Positions 25,393-33,728 of a stretch of DNA of 64,000 bases are shown in pieces (within the stretch, counting starts at the first letter, position 1; every line of letters starts with the position of its first letter). The DNA comes from Bacteroidetes bacterium SW_9_63_38 (lineage in GTDB: Bacteria; Bacteroidota; Rhodothermia; Rhodothermales; Salinibacteraceae). Position numbers and translations under genes: made by a program. The notes beneath the pieces were generated by a model, which saw only the letters and a program-made list of their open reading frames with translations, was not told where the DNA came from and did not search any database. The stretch lies in assembly GCA_003022435.1 (NCBI GenBank), contig PXUA01000013.1, positions 16,468 through 80,467 on the forward strand, in the 5' to 3' direction.

Positions 25393-26595
25393 GTGACGCC
25401 GAAGGAGCACGGCATCGACTTTCTGATGAACCACCGTCCCCTCTGGCTTCGCAGCGAGAGCCAGTGGGCGGTCATGCGGATCCGCAACCGGATTGTCACC
25501 GCGATCCACGAGTTTCTCCAGGACTGCGGCTTCTTGCAGACCGACGCGCCGATCCTGACGGGGAACGCGGTCGAGGGCACCTCGACGCTCTTCGAGCTCG
25601 ACTACTTCGACGACGAGAGCGCCTACCTCACCCAGAGCGGCCAGCTGCACGGGGAGGCGATGACCATGGCCTACGGCAAGGTCTACACCTTCGGCCCCAC
25701 GTTTCGCGCCGAGAAGTCCGACACGCGGCGGCACCTCACGGAGTTCTGGATGGTGGAGCCGGAGATGGCGTTCTACGACCTGGAGATGGACATGCAGCTC
25801 GCGGAGGATTTCGTAACGCACATCGTACAGTCGGTGCTCGACCACTGCGAGCGGGAGCTGGAGGCGCTGGATCGCGACACGAGCGTGCTGGAGCAGGTGG
25901 AGACGCCGTTCCCGCGGATGTCCTACGACGAGGCGGTCGAGATTCTGAAGAGCGACGAGACGGCGGAGAGGATCGACGAACGCATGGCGGCGCTGCGGGA
26001 GGAGAAGGCCGAGCTGCAGGCGGAGAAGGAAGAAAACCAAAAGCGGCGCGGGCAGGCGAAAAAACATGTCGAGAAGCAGGTCGACGCCCGCGAGATTGAG
26101 ATCAACAAACGCGTCAACGAGATCGAAGAGGCGCTGCGCAACCTGCCGGACTGGAAGGATTCGGCCCACACCTTTGAGTGGGGCAGCGACTTCGGCAACA
26201 GCGACGAGACGGTGCTCACCTGGCACTTCGACCGTCCGCTCCTCGTGCATCGCTTTCCGGCGGCCATCAAGGCGTTTTACATGAAGCGCGATCCCGACGG
26301 TGGTCGGGACAAGCCTCTGGCGATGGGCGTGGACGTGCTGGCGCCGGAGGGATACGGCGAGATCGTCGGCGGCGGCGAGCGGGCGACGGACCTCGACTTT
26401 CTGAACGAGCAGATCGAAAAGCACGACCTGCCGGAGGAGGTCTTCGACTGGTATCTGGACCTCCGCCGGTTTGGCTCGGTGCCGCACAGCGGCTTTGGGC
26501 TCGGGGTGGAGCGCACGGTGGCCTGGATCACGGGGCGGGAGCACGTGCGGGAGACCATTCCGTTTCCGCGGACGATTGGGCGGCTGCATCCGTAG
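25393..26595 (+). CDS. asnS: Asparaginyl-tRNA synthetase, 5'-truncated (lacks anticodon-binding domain), probable pseudogene
   Basis: The class II catalytic domain of AsnRS. Motif 2 is [29 protein letters not shown], and motif 3 is the C-terminal [16 protein letters not shown] charged coiled-coil insertion of about 60 residues ([17 protein letters not shown] onward) sits between them. Clear AsnRS sequence continues in frame upstream of the first GTG: codons from 25321 read [23 protein letters not shown]. The frame is then closed by TGA at 25297, the edge of MITE copy B1. The N-terminal OB-fold anticodon-binding domain (about 100 residues) is absent and was not found anywhere upstream. It is therefore probably a remnant, with a full AsnRS elsewhere. 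A paralogue without tRNA binding, like the archaeal AsnRS-related asparagine synthetases, is a less likely alternative. Confidence 0.85.
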   Translation: MTPKEHGIDFLMNHRPLWLRSESQWAVMRIRNRIVTAIHEFLQDCGFLQTDAPILTGNAVEGTSTLFELDYFDDESAYLTQSGQLHGEAMTMAYGKVYTFGPTFRAEKSDTRRHLTEFWMVEPEMAFYDLEMDMQLAEDFVTHIVQSVLDHCERELEALDRDTSVLEQVETPFPRMSYDEAVEILKSDETAERIDERMAALREEKAELQAEKEENQKRRGQAKKHVEKQVDAREIEINKRVNEIEEALRNLPDWKDSAHTFEWGSDFGNSDETVLTWHFDRPLLVHRFPAAIKAFYMKRDPDGGRDKPLAMGVDVLAPEGYGEIVGGGERATDLDFLNEQIEKHDLPEEVFDWYLDLRRFGSVPHSGFGLGVERTVAWITGREHVRETIPFPRTIGRLHP

Positions 26596-26705
26596 CGGGG
26601 GGCGTGGGGGGAAGAGCGTGGGAGAGAGGGGGTGTGGGAGCATGGGAGCGTGTGAGAAGAGAGCGTGGGAGCATGGGGGAAGAGAGCGTGGGATGAAAAC
26701 AGGGG
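26596..26705 (+). repeat. G-rich degenerate tandem-repeat spacer after asnS
   Basis: Units close to AGAGCGTGGGAGCATGGG recur several times immediately after the asnS stop. The purine-rich strand is the coding strand. Confidence 0.65.
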
Positions 26706-26862
26706 ACTGTATGCAATAAGCAGGCGGCTGGGTCGTTGTGGGTTACGGGTTGTGGGCTGTGAGTATCAGCGTTTCAATCTCCTTCTGGCCGGAACGGCGT
26801 CCAGGGGTGATTTTCGGAGTTCAGGGGCAATAGCGAACCCCGCGGTTCTTGCGTTTGACGAC

Positions 26863-27011
26863 CTAGTGCAGCTTCAAACGATCTTTTGGGGAAAGCAGTT
26901 TGCTATTGCTCCACGCTCCAGCTTGAGGGATGGACGGACGAGGTCCGTCCAAAGCTCGATTAGGTCCGTCCAAAGCTCGATTGCACAACGGACCAGTTGA
27001 AGCTGCACTAG
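26863..27011 (+). mobile_element. MITE-like repeat A, copy 1 (149 bp, with internal 21-bp duplication)
   Basis: Terminal inverted repeats CTAGTGCAGCTTCAA and TTGAAGCTGCACTAG. The core (CGATCTTTTGGGGAAAGCAG) is nearly identical to the copies at 33576 and 63904. It differs by extra sequence with two tandem 21 bp units at 26941-26961 and 26962-26982. No coding capacity. It lies just upstream of the SIMPL gene. Confidence 0.85.
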
Positions 27012-27064
27012 AGCTGGCGTTGGGGGCTTCGATCACTCTTCTTTCTGGCCGATTCTGCGACTCT

Positions 27065-27790
27065 ATGCGTGTGCTACGGTGGACTGGGGCATTTCTCGTT
27101 TTGGGGTCTTTTTTTGTCGGAGACGGTCGGGCGCAGGAGGTGGCCGAACCGCCCCGAACGGTGCGTGTGTCGGGTGAGAACAGCGTAACGGTGGCGCCGG
27201 ATCAAGCCACTGTCCGGTTCGGCATTGTGTCGCGGGCGGAGACGGCGGAAGAGGCGCGGCGCCAGAACGCCGAGGCCGCCAAGAGCGCGATGAATGCGGT
27301 GCGCGCCCTCGACGTACCGGACGAGAAGATGCGGATGGAGTCGCTCCGTCTGCAGCCGCGCCGGGAGTACAATCCGGAGACGCGCGAGCACGAGGAGAAG
27401 GGCTACGAGGCCACGCGGCAGGCGGTGGTGGAGCTGTCGGACCTGGAGCAGCTGCCGCGGCTCGTGACGACTGTGGTGCAGCAGGGCGCCAGCCGGGTGG
27501 ACGGCATCTCGTACGGGCTGAGTGATCGGTCGAGCGTCCGTGATGAGGCGTTGCGAAAAGCGGCCCGGCGGGCCCGCGACAAGGCTGAGTTATTGGCGAC
27601 GACGCTGGAGGCTGAATTGGGGCCAGTCGAGCAGATTCAGGAGCAGTCGTTCGGAGTCGACCAGCCGTCGCCGCGGGTGGAGATGAGGGCGAAGGCGGCG
27701 TCGTCCGACGCGGCGCCGGCGCCGGATGCGTACGCCGCCGGGGAGATTGAGGTCAATGCGACGGTGCAGGTGACGTTCGTTTTGCGTTGA
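27065..27790 (+). CDS. SIMPL (DUF541) domain periplasmic protein
   Basis: A secreted protein of 241 residues with an N-terminal signal peptide (VLRWTGAFLVLGSFFVGDGRAQE). The SIMPL/DUF541 fold follows: VRVSGENSVTVAPDQATVRFGIVSRAETAEEARRQNAEAA, RMESLRLQPRREYNPE, GYEATRQAVVELSDLEQLPRLV, and RKAARRARDKAELLATTLE. It ends in a short Ala-rich linker and a final strand (VNATVQVTFVLR). Bacterial SIMPL proteins are periplasmic or outer-membrane and often involved in oxidative-stress phenotypes; no reaction is known. The frame extends upstream into MITE copy A1, but the ATG at 27065 opens the signal peptide. Confidence 0.88.
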   Translation: MRVLRWTGAFLVLGSFFVGDGRAQEVAEPPRTVRVSGENSVTVAPDQATVRFGIVSRAETAEEARRQNAEAAKSAMNAVRALDVPDEKMRMESLRLQPRREYNPETREHEEKGYEATRQAVVELSDLEQLPRLVTTVVQQGASRVDGISYGLSDRSSVRDEALRKAARRARDKAELLATTLEAELGPVEQIQEQSFGVDQPSPRVEMRAKAASSDAAPAPDAYAAGEIEVNATVQVTFVLR

Positions 27791-27885
27791 TGGGCTATGA
27801 GTTGGTGAGTTATGAGTTGATGAGTTGTGGGCTGATGAGGGTATGGGGGGATGAGTGAATGAGTACAGGGGTTGGGAGGTCGGTC
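27791..27885 (+). repeat. G/T-rich degenerate repeat spacer after the SIMPL gene
   Basis: Repeated variants of ATGAGTTGRTGAGTT run directly from the stop codon to just before the nurA start. Confidence 0.6.
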
Positions 27886-27914
27886 GGTGACGGTTCTTCG
27901 GAGTGGGTGTGATT

Positions 27915-29096
27915 ATGCTTGATTTGTCGCAGTTGCGGGCACAGCTGGACGACTTTCAGGACTACGAGGCCGACCTGCGGGATCGTCGGGTGGAGCAGCG
28001 CGAGCGGGCCCAGGCGGTGCTCCGGGCGTGTGCGGAGGACTGGCGCGGCGTGCGGACGGCGGTACAGGAGGCGGAGCCGCGGCGGCTGGTGGCGGATCTG
28101 CGCGAGCCGCCGACCGTCACGGTCGCGGCGCCGGAGCGGCCCACGCCCATCACGGTTGTGGCGACGGACGGCTCTCAGATCTACCCCGACCGTCACGTCG
28201 ACCCCATGTTCTTTTTGCTGAACGTGAGCCGAGTGGCGTTTCAGTACGGCACTCGCGAGGACCCGACTCTCGACACCGAGCCGCGCCTTCGGTTCGAGGA
28301 CGACCTCAGCGTTCACATCGACGATCTAATTGGGGGCATGACGACCGAGGTTGTATCGGCCCTTCGCGACGAGATGGAGCTCGAACAGCTCCTGCGGGTT
28401 GCGCGGGACGCGGCGGTAGAGGGGCGTCCGCTTGTGGCGCTGGCCGACGGCACGCTCATTCGCTGGATGATTCGGGGGATGAACAACGAGGCCGTTGAGG
28501 AGCGTCTCATTGCGCAGTACACCGAGTGTTTGCAGGTCTTCCGGAACGAGGAGCGCCCGCTGGCCTCGTACGTCAGCATGCCGGCGACTACCGAGGTGGT
28601 CAATCTGCTCCGGTTCATTGTTGGGGAGTTGGATGTGTCTCCTCCGGAGGGAGGGGCCGTTGAGCCGAGCGCCCCAAAGCTGGAGGGACTGCTTGACCGT
28701 CACGTGTTTGCGGATCTGCTGGCGCCGGGCGAGCGGTCGGCGGTCTTCGGGTCTAGTTCTCACATCCAGCACTCGTATCCGTCCGGCACGGAGGTGTGCT
28801 ACTTCTACCTGAAGGTGCCCGCGCCGGTCGGGACGGGCGAGATCGGGCGGGTCGAGGTCCCGCAGTGGGTGGCCGCTGACGACGCCCTCCTCGACCGCAT
28901 CCACGCCACCGTGCTGCGGGAGTGTGAGAAGGGCGATGGCTACCCATTGGCCCTGTCGGAGGCGCATGAGCGGGCCGTGATCCGGGCGCCGGAGCGGGAG
29001 TCCTTTTTCCGGCTCATGGAGCGCCGTCTGCAGCAGGCCGGCCTCTCGCCCACGAACTCGCGCAAGCGCCGGTCGAAGCAGCGGCCGCGGGTCTGA
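27915..29096 (+). CDS. nurA: NurA-domain nuclease
   Basis: A NurA-family 5'-3' nuclease, a family that resects DNA ends together with the HerA translocase. The protein has 393 residues. The first metal-binding motif is ITVVATDGSQIYPDRH (about residue 80). A second acidic motif is LVALADGTLIRWMIR (about 180). The C-terminal element is YPLALSEAHERAVI, followed by a basic tail (RKRRSKQRPRV). An in-frame GTG at 27903 is an alternative start. The next gene is a stand-alone HAS-barrel protein, a domain otherwise found at the N-terminus of HerA. No HerA ATPase lies in the window. Confidence 0.85.
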   Translation: MLDLSQLRAQLDDFQDYEADLRDRRVEQRERAQAVLRACAEDWRGVRTAVQEAEPRRLVADLREPPTVTVAAPERPTPITVVATDGSQIYPDRHVDPMFFLLNVSRVAFQYGTREDPTLDTEPRLRFEDDLSVHIDDLIGGMTTEVVSALRDEMELEQLLRVARDAAVEGRPLVALADGTLIRWMIRGMNNEAVEERLIAQYTECLQVFRNEERPLASYVSMPATTEVVNLLRFIVGELDVSPPEGGAVEPSAPKLEGLLDRHVFADLLAPGERSAVFGSSSHIQHSYPSGTEVCYFYLKVPAPVGTGEIGRVEVPQWVAADDALLDRIHATVLRECEKGDGYPLALSEAHERAVIRAPERESFFRLMERRLQQAGLSPTNSRKRRSKQRPRV

Positions 29097-29098
29097 CT

Positions 29099-29130
29099 GC
29101 GTCTGTGCGTATGGGCGTCTGTGTGTATGG
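29099..29130 (+). repeat. Two 16-bp tandem units after nurA
   Basis: GCGTCTGTGCGTATGG followed by GCGTCTGTGTGTATGG, immediately after the nurA stop. The remainder of 29131-29428 shows no gene. Confidence 0.7.
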
Positions 29131-29428
29131 GCGTTCGGTAGTAAGAGTGCGGATATCCCCAGGGGACTTCCATATCTCTGCTTTTTCCAGGCCGATGGCA
29201 CGCCGGCAGGCATCCGGAGAGGGGGGCGACGGGGGGCCGTTGAGCGACTTATCTACACAGAATGAGCGGAGGCGTGGATGCATGGAAGCAATACCGTTGT
29301 GCCCATCCTCTTGCGGGGTACGAAGAGCAAGATGCGATCGCCGGAGGTGCTGTTTCCGACCCGTGAACGAAGTTTCCGGCGCTGCATACCTGCACGGACA
29401 CACTTTTGCTCAAGAGTCCTGAACCTGC

Positions 29429-30028
29429 ATGCCCGATTCCGATCCCCTCGGCGAGGTCATTGAGTCCAGCACCCGGCAGTTTGTGGCGGAGGTGTACGAG
29501 GACGTCGACGTGCCGGCCTTCGGACACTGGGTGCGGGTGGAGGGCGGTGGAGAGACGGCGCTATACGGGTTGGTGAGCCACGTGGAGACCGGCAGCTACG
29601 ACGGCAATCGCCAGGCCGTGGCGCTGGGCCTCTCCGCCGAGGAGCGGGCCGAAGAGATGCCGATGGTGCAGGAGCTGTTGCGCACCACCGTCCGCGCTCA
29701 GGTGTTGGCGTGTCGGGATCGGGACGGTCGTGTGCGGCAGACACTCCCGCCGCATCCGCCGGACATTCACGACTTCGTTCGGTCCTGTCCCGACGAGCAC
29801 ATCCGAGCCCTCGACGCGCCGTTCGACTTCCTCCGCACACTTGTGGAGCATCCCGATCCCGGAGTGCCCGTCGACGACCTACTGGTGGCGGTGCTACGTC
29901 GCATTTACGACGCCCACGGCGGCGAGCACGGCGGCCGCGACGCCCTGGTGGCCGCCGGGCGCGCCCTCAGCCGCCTCCTGGACGACGACCACGAGCGCCT
30001 GCAGTCCATCCTTCGGCGTGTGCTCTGA
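29429..30028 (+). CDS. HAS-barrel domain protein (HerA-associated)
   Basis: A 199-residue cytoplasmic protein. Its N-terminal 60 residues (LGEVIESSTRQFVAEVYEDV, FGHWVRVEGGGETALYGLVSHVETGS) match the HAS-barrel that precedes the ATPase in HerA helicases. It continues with PMVQELLRTTVRAQVLACRD and TLPPHPPDIHDFVRSCPDEHI, as in free-standing HAS-barrel proteins of cyanobacteria and relatives. No Walker motifs are present, so it cannot be the translocase itself. It follows nurA on the same strand after 332 bp. A role in recruiting NurA or HerA to DNA ends is an inference from the pairing. Confidence 0.75.
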   Translation: MPDSDPLGEVIESSTRQFVAEVYEDVDVPAFGHWVRVEGGGETALYGLVSHVETGSYDGNRQAVALGLSAEERAEEMPMVQELLRTTVRAQVLACRDRDGRVRQTLPPHPPDIHDFVRSCPDEHIRALDAPFDFLRTLVEHPDPGVPVDDLLVAVLRRIYDAHGGEHGGRDALVAAGRALSRLLDDDHERLQSILRRVL

Positions 30029-30047
30029 GCCTTGAGGGGATGGGCCG

Positions 30048-30548
30048 CTAAAAGATCACGCCCAGGCGGATGGGCATGACGGCCTGCGTCTGCTCCTTGC
30101 CGATAAAGAGCGCCGGGTCGAACTCAAAGAAGAAGGAGCTTTCGTTGAGCAACCACACTTTGCCGAGGCCCAGGTGAATGGTCGGGCCGCTTTCGGCGGC
30201 CGTGTTGCCGAAGGGCACGTACGCCCCGGCTCCTCCCATCACGTAGAGGCGTTGACGATTGCGACCGGGAAGCGTCACGATGAGCGATGCCTGCGGGTCG
30301 AAGCCGTAGGAGGCGTCGTCGCGTCCCTCGAAGATGTATCCGGTGAATCCCGCTCCCAAGCCGAACGACACGTCTTGGGTGAGCGGCACCGACGAGCGGA
30401 GGCGGACGCCCGGCCCGAAGTTGTCGTCGACGGTCGTGCCCATTAGCTGCACCCCCGCCCCGAACCGAGGCTCCGGCTGAGCGTGAGTAGGAGCAGAAAA
30501 CCCGAGTAGAAGGCCGAGCACGAGCACGACGACCGGCAGAGTACGCAT
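30048..30548 (-). CDS. Small outer-membrane beta-barrel protein
   Basis: A 166-residue protein with a signal peptide (LPVVVLVLGLLLGFSAPTHAQPE) and alternating hydrophobic strands: GVRLRSSVPLTQDVSFGLGAGFTGYIF, ASLIVTLPGRNRQRLYVMGGAGAYV, TIHLGLGKVWLL. It ends with RLGVIF, a terminal aromatic typical of outer-membrane barrels. No specific family was recognised. It converges on the HAS-barrel gene and diverges from the acyl-CoA dehydrogenase gene. Confidence 0.75.
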   Translation of the reverse strand: MRTLPVVVLVLGLLLGFSAPTHAQPEPRFGAGVQLMGTTVDDNFGPGVRLRSSVPLTQDVSFGLGAGFTGYIFEGRDDASYGFDPQASLIVTLPGRNRQRLYVMGGAGAYVPFGNTAAESGPTIHLGLGKVWLLNESSFFFEFDPALFIGKEQTQAVMPIRLGVIF

Positions 30549-30778
30549 GGGGCAGGGAGGCTGGAATCAAGAATTGCGGAAGCATCGTACGCACAGACGA
30601 CCGGCAGAGGACCCCGGTCGTACGCGTCACCCCGAACGTAGGCGTCTGCTCGAAGATCGTCAACTGGCGCAAAGACCGTTGAAAGAACGAAGACGACGGA
30701 AGCGGATGCGTCGGGATGACGCAGAAGGTCTTTCGAGCGTCCCGAAGCCATGCTCTCCCATCTCGATCCGACTCCGAC

Positions 30779-32020
30779 ATGCCTTCTTCAGAGTCGTCCT
30801 CCACATCGGCCCGGCCATCGGATGCGGGAGGGGCGGATCCCGGAGCGGCGTCGGGGTTCGAGGCGTCGGACTACTTCGACGTGGACGACCTGCTCGACGA
30901 CGAGGCGCGGGCGATTCGGGACCGGGTCCGAGCCTTTGTGACCGAGCGCGTACAGCCGGACATCGAACAGTATGCCCAGCGGGCCGAGTTTCCCCGGCAC
31001 CTCATTTCCGAATTTGCGGAGCAGGGACTGCTCGGACCGACGCTACCGACTGAGTACGGCGGGGGCGGCCACAGCAACATCGTCTACGGCTGTATGATGC
31101 AGGAAATCGAGCGGGCCGACTCCGGACTCCGGTCCTTTTGCTCCGTGACAGGGGCGCTCGTGATGTATCCGATCTGGCAGTACGGCACTGAGGCCCAGAA
31201 GGAGCGATGGCTGCCGGCGCTGGCGCAGGGGGAGATCGTCGGCTGTTTCGGGCTCACGGAGCCGGAGGTCGGGTCCAATCCCGCGGAGATGCAGACGCGC
31301 GCCCGCCGGGACGGGGACGACTGGATTCTGGACGGCCACAAGCGCTGGTCGACGAACGCAAGCATTGCCGATGTGGCCCTTATCTGGGCGAAGGACGAGG
31401 ACGACGTGGTACGCGGCTTTCTGGTGGAGACGGGCCGGGACGGGGTATCGACGCCGCCGATTGAGGACACGTGGTCCCTCCGGGCGGCGGTGACGAGTGA
31501 GGTGATTCTCGACGACGTGCGGGTGCCGGATGATTGTCGGCTGCCGGGCGTCGAGGGGCTGAAGGGGCCGCTGTCGTGCCTCACGCAGGCGCGATACGGC
31601 ATCTGTTGGGGGACGGTGGGGGCGGCGATGGCCTGCTACGACGCGGCCCGGCAACACGCGCAGAACCGCACGCAATTCGGGAAGCCCATCGGGGGCTTTC
31701 AGCTCATGCAGGAACGGCTGGTGGAGATGGTGCAGGCCATCACGAAGGCGCAACTGCTGAACTGGCGCCTCGGCACCCTCAAGGACGAGGGCACGATGCG
31801 CCCGCAGCAGGTGTCCCTCGCCAAGCGCAACAACTGCCAAATGGCACTCGACGTGGTGCGCTCGGCCCGACAGATGCTGGGCGGCAACGGCGTGACGAGC
31901 CAGTACCCCGTCATGCGTCACATGAACAACCTGGAGAGCGTGATCACCTATGAGGGCACCCACGAGATCCACACCCTGGTCGTCGGGCAGGACGTGACGG
32001 GCGAAAATGCGTTCTCGTGA
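30779..32020 (+). CDS. Acyl-CoA dehydrogenase, glutaryl-CoA dehydrogenase-like
   Basis: A flavin-dependent acyl-CoA dehydrogenase of 413 residues. Motifs are LGPTLPTEYGGGGHSNIVYGCMMQEIERADSGLRS, CFGLTEPEVGSNPAEMQTRA (FAD/substrate-binding signature), RTQFGKPIGGFQLMQERLVEM, and SARQMLGGNGVTSQYPVMRHMNNLESVITYEGTHEIHTLVVG. The catalytic Glu lies in YEGTHEIH. The order matches glutaryl-CoA dehydrogenases, which also decarboxylate, in lysine/tryptophan breakdown. Other substrates cannot be excluded. The N-terminus is Ser/Ala-rich. The ATG at 30779 is preferred over an earlier in-frame start at 30716. No partner genes are adjacent. Confidence 0.9.
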   Translation: MPSSESSSTSARPSDAGGADPGAASGFEASDYFDVDDLLDDEARAIRDRVRAFVTERVQPDIEQYAQRAEFPRHLISEFAEQGLLGPTLPTEYGGGGHSNIVYGCMMQEIERADSGLRSFCSVTGALVMYPIWQYGTEAQKERWLPALAQGEIVGCFGLTEPEVGSNPAEMQTRARRDGDDWILDGHKRWSTNASIADVALIWAKDEDDVVRGFLVETGRDGVSTPPIEDTWSLRAAVTSEVILDDVRVPDDCRLPGVEGLKGPLSCLTQARYGICWGTVGAAMACYDAARQHAQNRTQFGKPIGGFQLMQERLVEMVQAITKAQLLNWRLGTLKDEGTMRPQQVSLAKRNNCQMALDVVRSARQMLGGNGVTSQYPVMRHMNNLESVITYEGTHEIHTLVVGQDVTGENAFS

Positions 32021-32451
32021 GCACTTCCGGATGGCGAGGGTTGTCGAGGAGTACGAGGGAGGAAAGTCTGGACACACCGGGGATAAGAGGCAAGAAGAGA
32101 ACGCGCAGGGCGTGGACAGTACCTGCTTCTCGGTCACACGTCGCGTCCCCAATAGGGACAGGGCTTCAGGACGGGAATGACAGAGTACAGGGAGCGTGCA
32201 GCCAACTCTGCCGAAATTACAGCCACTGGACTGCGCTGATGCCGGCGCTGTTACAAGGCGGAAACCAATCGCGGGAATATGCCCAGCGGGAGAGTCTGGC
32301 ACCGGGTTTGTTCGTTAAATAAAACGCGATTTTGAGCCGAACATTCATACAGGTTCACAGCTCCTCCGTCACGTTGACGACGACGGATACCGGATCGACG
32401 CATCCCACGACACGCCGAATATTCTCCAAAATCCAATCAGTCTTGCCGCTT
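32021..32451. other. Intergenic region before dps, no gene seen
   Basis: A 431 bp stretch. It becomes A/T-rich near 32305-32350 (GTTCGTTAAATAAAACGCGA), the likeliest place for the dps promoter. No defined promoter or operator could be named. Confidence 0.45.
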
Positions 32452-33051
32452 ATGCCGACCACCCAGACCGCAGATCGCCCTCAAACCACAGACACCAGTC
32501 ATGGGGAGCCCTGGCGCCCCCAGCAGATGATCGAGGAAAACCCCATTGGCCTCAGCCAAGAGGCCGCTGAGACTCTCATTCCGAAGCTCGACGAGATCCA
32601 GTGCACACTCTGGACGCTGTACCACCAGTACCAGAAGCACCACTGGCTTGTAGAAGGCCCGCAGTTTCATGACCTGCACGCCTTTTTCGAGGAGCACTAT
32701 CAGGAGGTGCACAAGTACCTGGACCGGGTTGCCGAGCGCATCACGGCCCTCGGCGGCACTCCCACGAGCAGTCCTGCGAAGCAGGCGGAGCTCTCGCACG
32801 TCGACCACGAGCCGGAGGGCACCTACCGGCTCCGCGCCATGCTGGAGCACGACCTGGTGGCAGAGCGTACTCTGGCGGAGGTCGTTCGAGAAACCATCGA
32901 CGTGGCCCTGCAGCACGGAGACCACGGCACGAAGCGCACGCTTGAGAAGGTGCTCACCAAGGTCGAGAATCGGGCTCACCACCTCGACCACCTGCTCGGT
33001 GAGGACTCGCTGGAGCTGGGGCTCACCGCCGACCGGACGCTGGAAGCGTAA
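32452..33051 (+). CDS. dps: Dps family ferritin-like DNA-protection protein
   Basis: A dodecameric iron-storage/DNA-protecting protein of starved cells, 199 residues. The ferroxidase half-sites are visible in YHQYQKHHWLVEGPQFHDLHAFFEEHYQEVHKYLDRVAERITALGG (His, Asp and Glu ligands). The C-terminal helices include MLEHDLVAERTLAEVVRETIDVALQHGDHGT. A 40-residue N-terminal tail precedes the four-helix bundle. The ATG at 32452 is chosen; the frame is open to 32332, but those residues are not family-like. Oxidative or stationary-phase control is expected but not visible. Confidence 0.92.
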   Translation: MPTTQTADRPQTTDTSHGEPWRPQQMIEENPIGLSQEAAETLIPKLDEIQCTLWTLYHQYQKHHWLVEGPQFHDLHAFFEEHYQEVHKYLDRVAERITALGGTPTSSPAKQAELSHVDHEPEGTYRLRAMLEHDLVAERTLAEVVRETIDVALQHGDHGTKRTLEKVLTKVENRAHHLDHLLGEDSLELGLTADRTLEA

Positions 33052-33079
33052 GCCCCCGGTCATTCCGACGGCTACAACG

Positions 33080-33115
33080 AGGCCCGCTGCCGGTTCCCGG
33101 AGGCGGGCCTTTTTC
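33080..33115 (+). terminator. Rho-independent terminator after dps
   Basis: AGGCCCGC (33080-33087) pairs with GCGGGCCT (33103-33110), with a loop of about 15 nt and five T residues. The following 33116-33575 shows no gene. Confidence 0.88.
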
Positions 33116-33575
33116 TGTGGGAGGAAAATCCGGGGAATGGGCTCAGCCGGTGAAAAGCAAAAAGGGGGGGCGGGTCGGTCCGGCAATGGACCGGCAGCGG
33201 GAGCCTTGAGCCGCAATCTGCGGGGGCACGGGGACGCGGCAACACGTTCAGCTTGAAAGAACGAAATGAGGGCAGAGGGAGCCGTCATTCTTCTCATTCT
33301 TACAGATGCGTCGTCGACGCGAACAACTGTAGCAATCAATCGCCAACCGGCCGTTCGGACGGGGGGCTGGAGCGGGGACGGGGTCCTGGAGCCGGAGGAG
33401 ATTTGCTCTGTTGGTTACAGGCGGGCCTGGAACGACTCTCCGGCGGCAAGCGTGCCTACCGATCACAGATTCGAAATTCAAGCCTCCGTTGACGACCCGA
33501 AGTCACCCACGGGGCGTCCGTGAGAGAGGCCGGTCAGGAGAGCAGTGGCCGAGATTGAGATCGTACGACAGCGTT

Positions 33576-33678
33576 CTAGTGCAGCTTCAAACGATCTTTT
33601 GGGGAAAGCAGTTTGCTATTGCACCAAGCTCCAGCTTGAGGTATCTCGATTGCACAACGGACCAGTTGAAGCTGCACT
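33576..33678 (+). mobile_element. MITE-like repeat A, copy 2 (103 bp) in the topA leader
   Basis: A complete short copy of family A, from CTAGTGCAGCTTCAA to TTGAAGCTGCACT. It ends 50 bp before the topA start, so it probably lies inside the topA promoter/leader. No coding capacity. Confidence 0.85.
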
Positions 33679-33728
33679 GGGGGCGCTCGCGCCTCTCCTT
33701 TCACACTGACTCTTTTTCGGCACCTCTT

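Noticed and set aside
24382..26643. 753-codon minus-strand open frame across the UbiA-like gene and asnS
   Set aside because: It spans two real genes, a MITE and a low-complexity spacer in the opposite sense, so it is a composition artefact.
24942..29140. CRISPR array in the repeat-rich spacers
   Set aside because: The units are short, irregular and adjacent, without regular repeats, unique spacers or cas genes.
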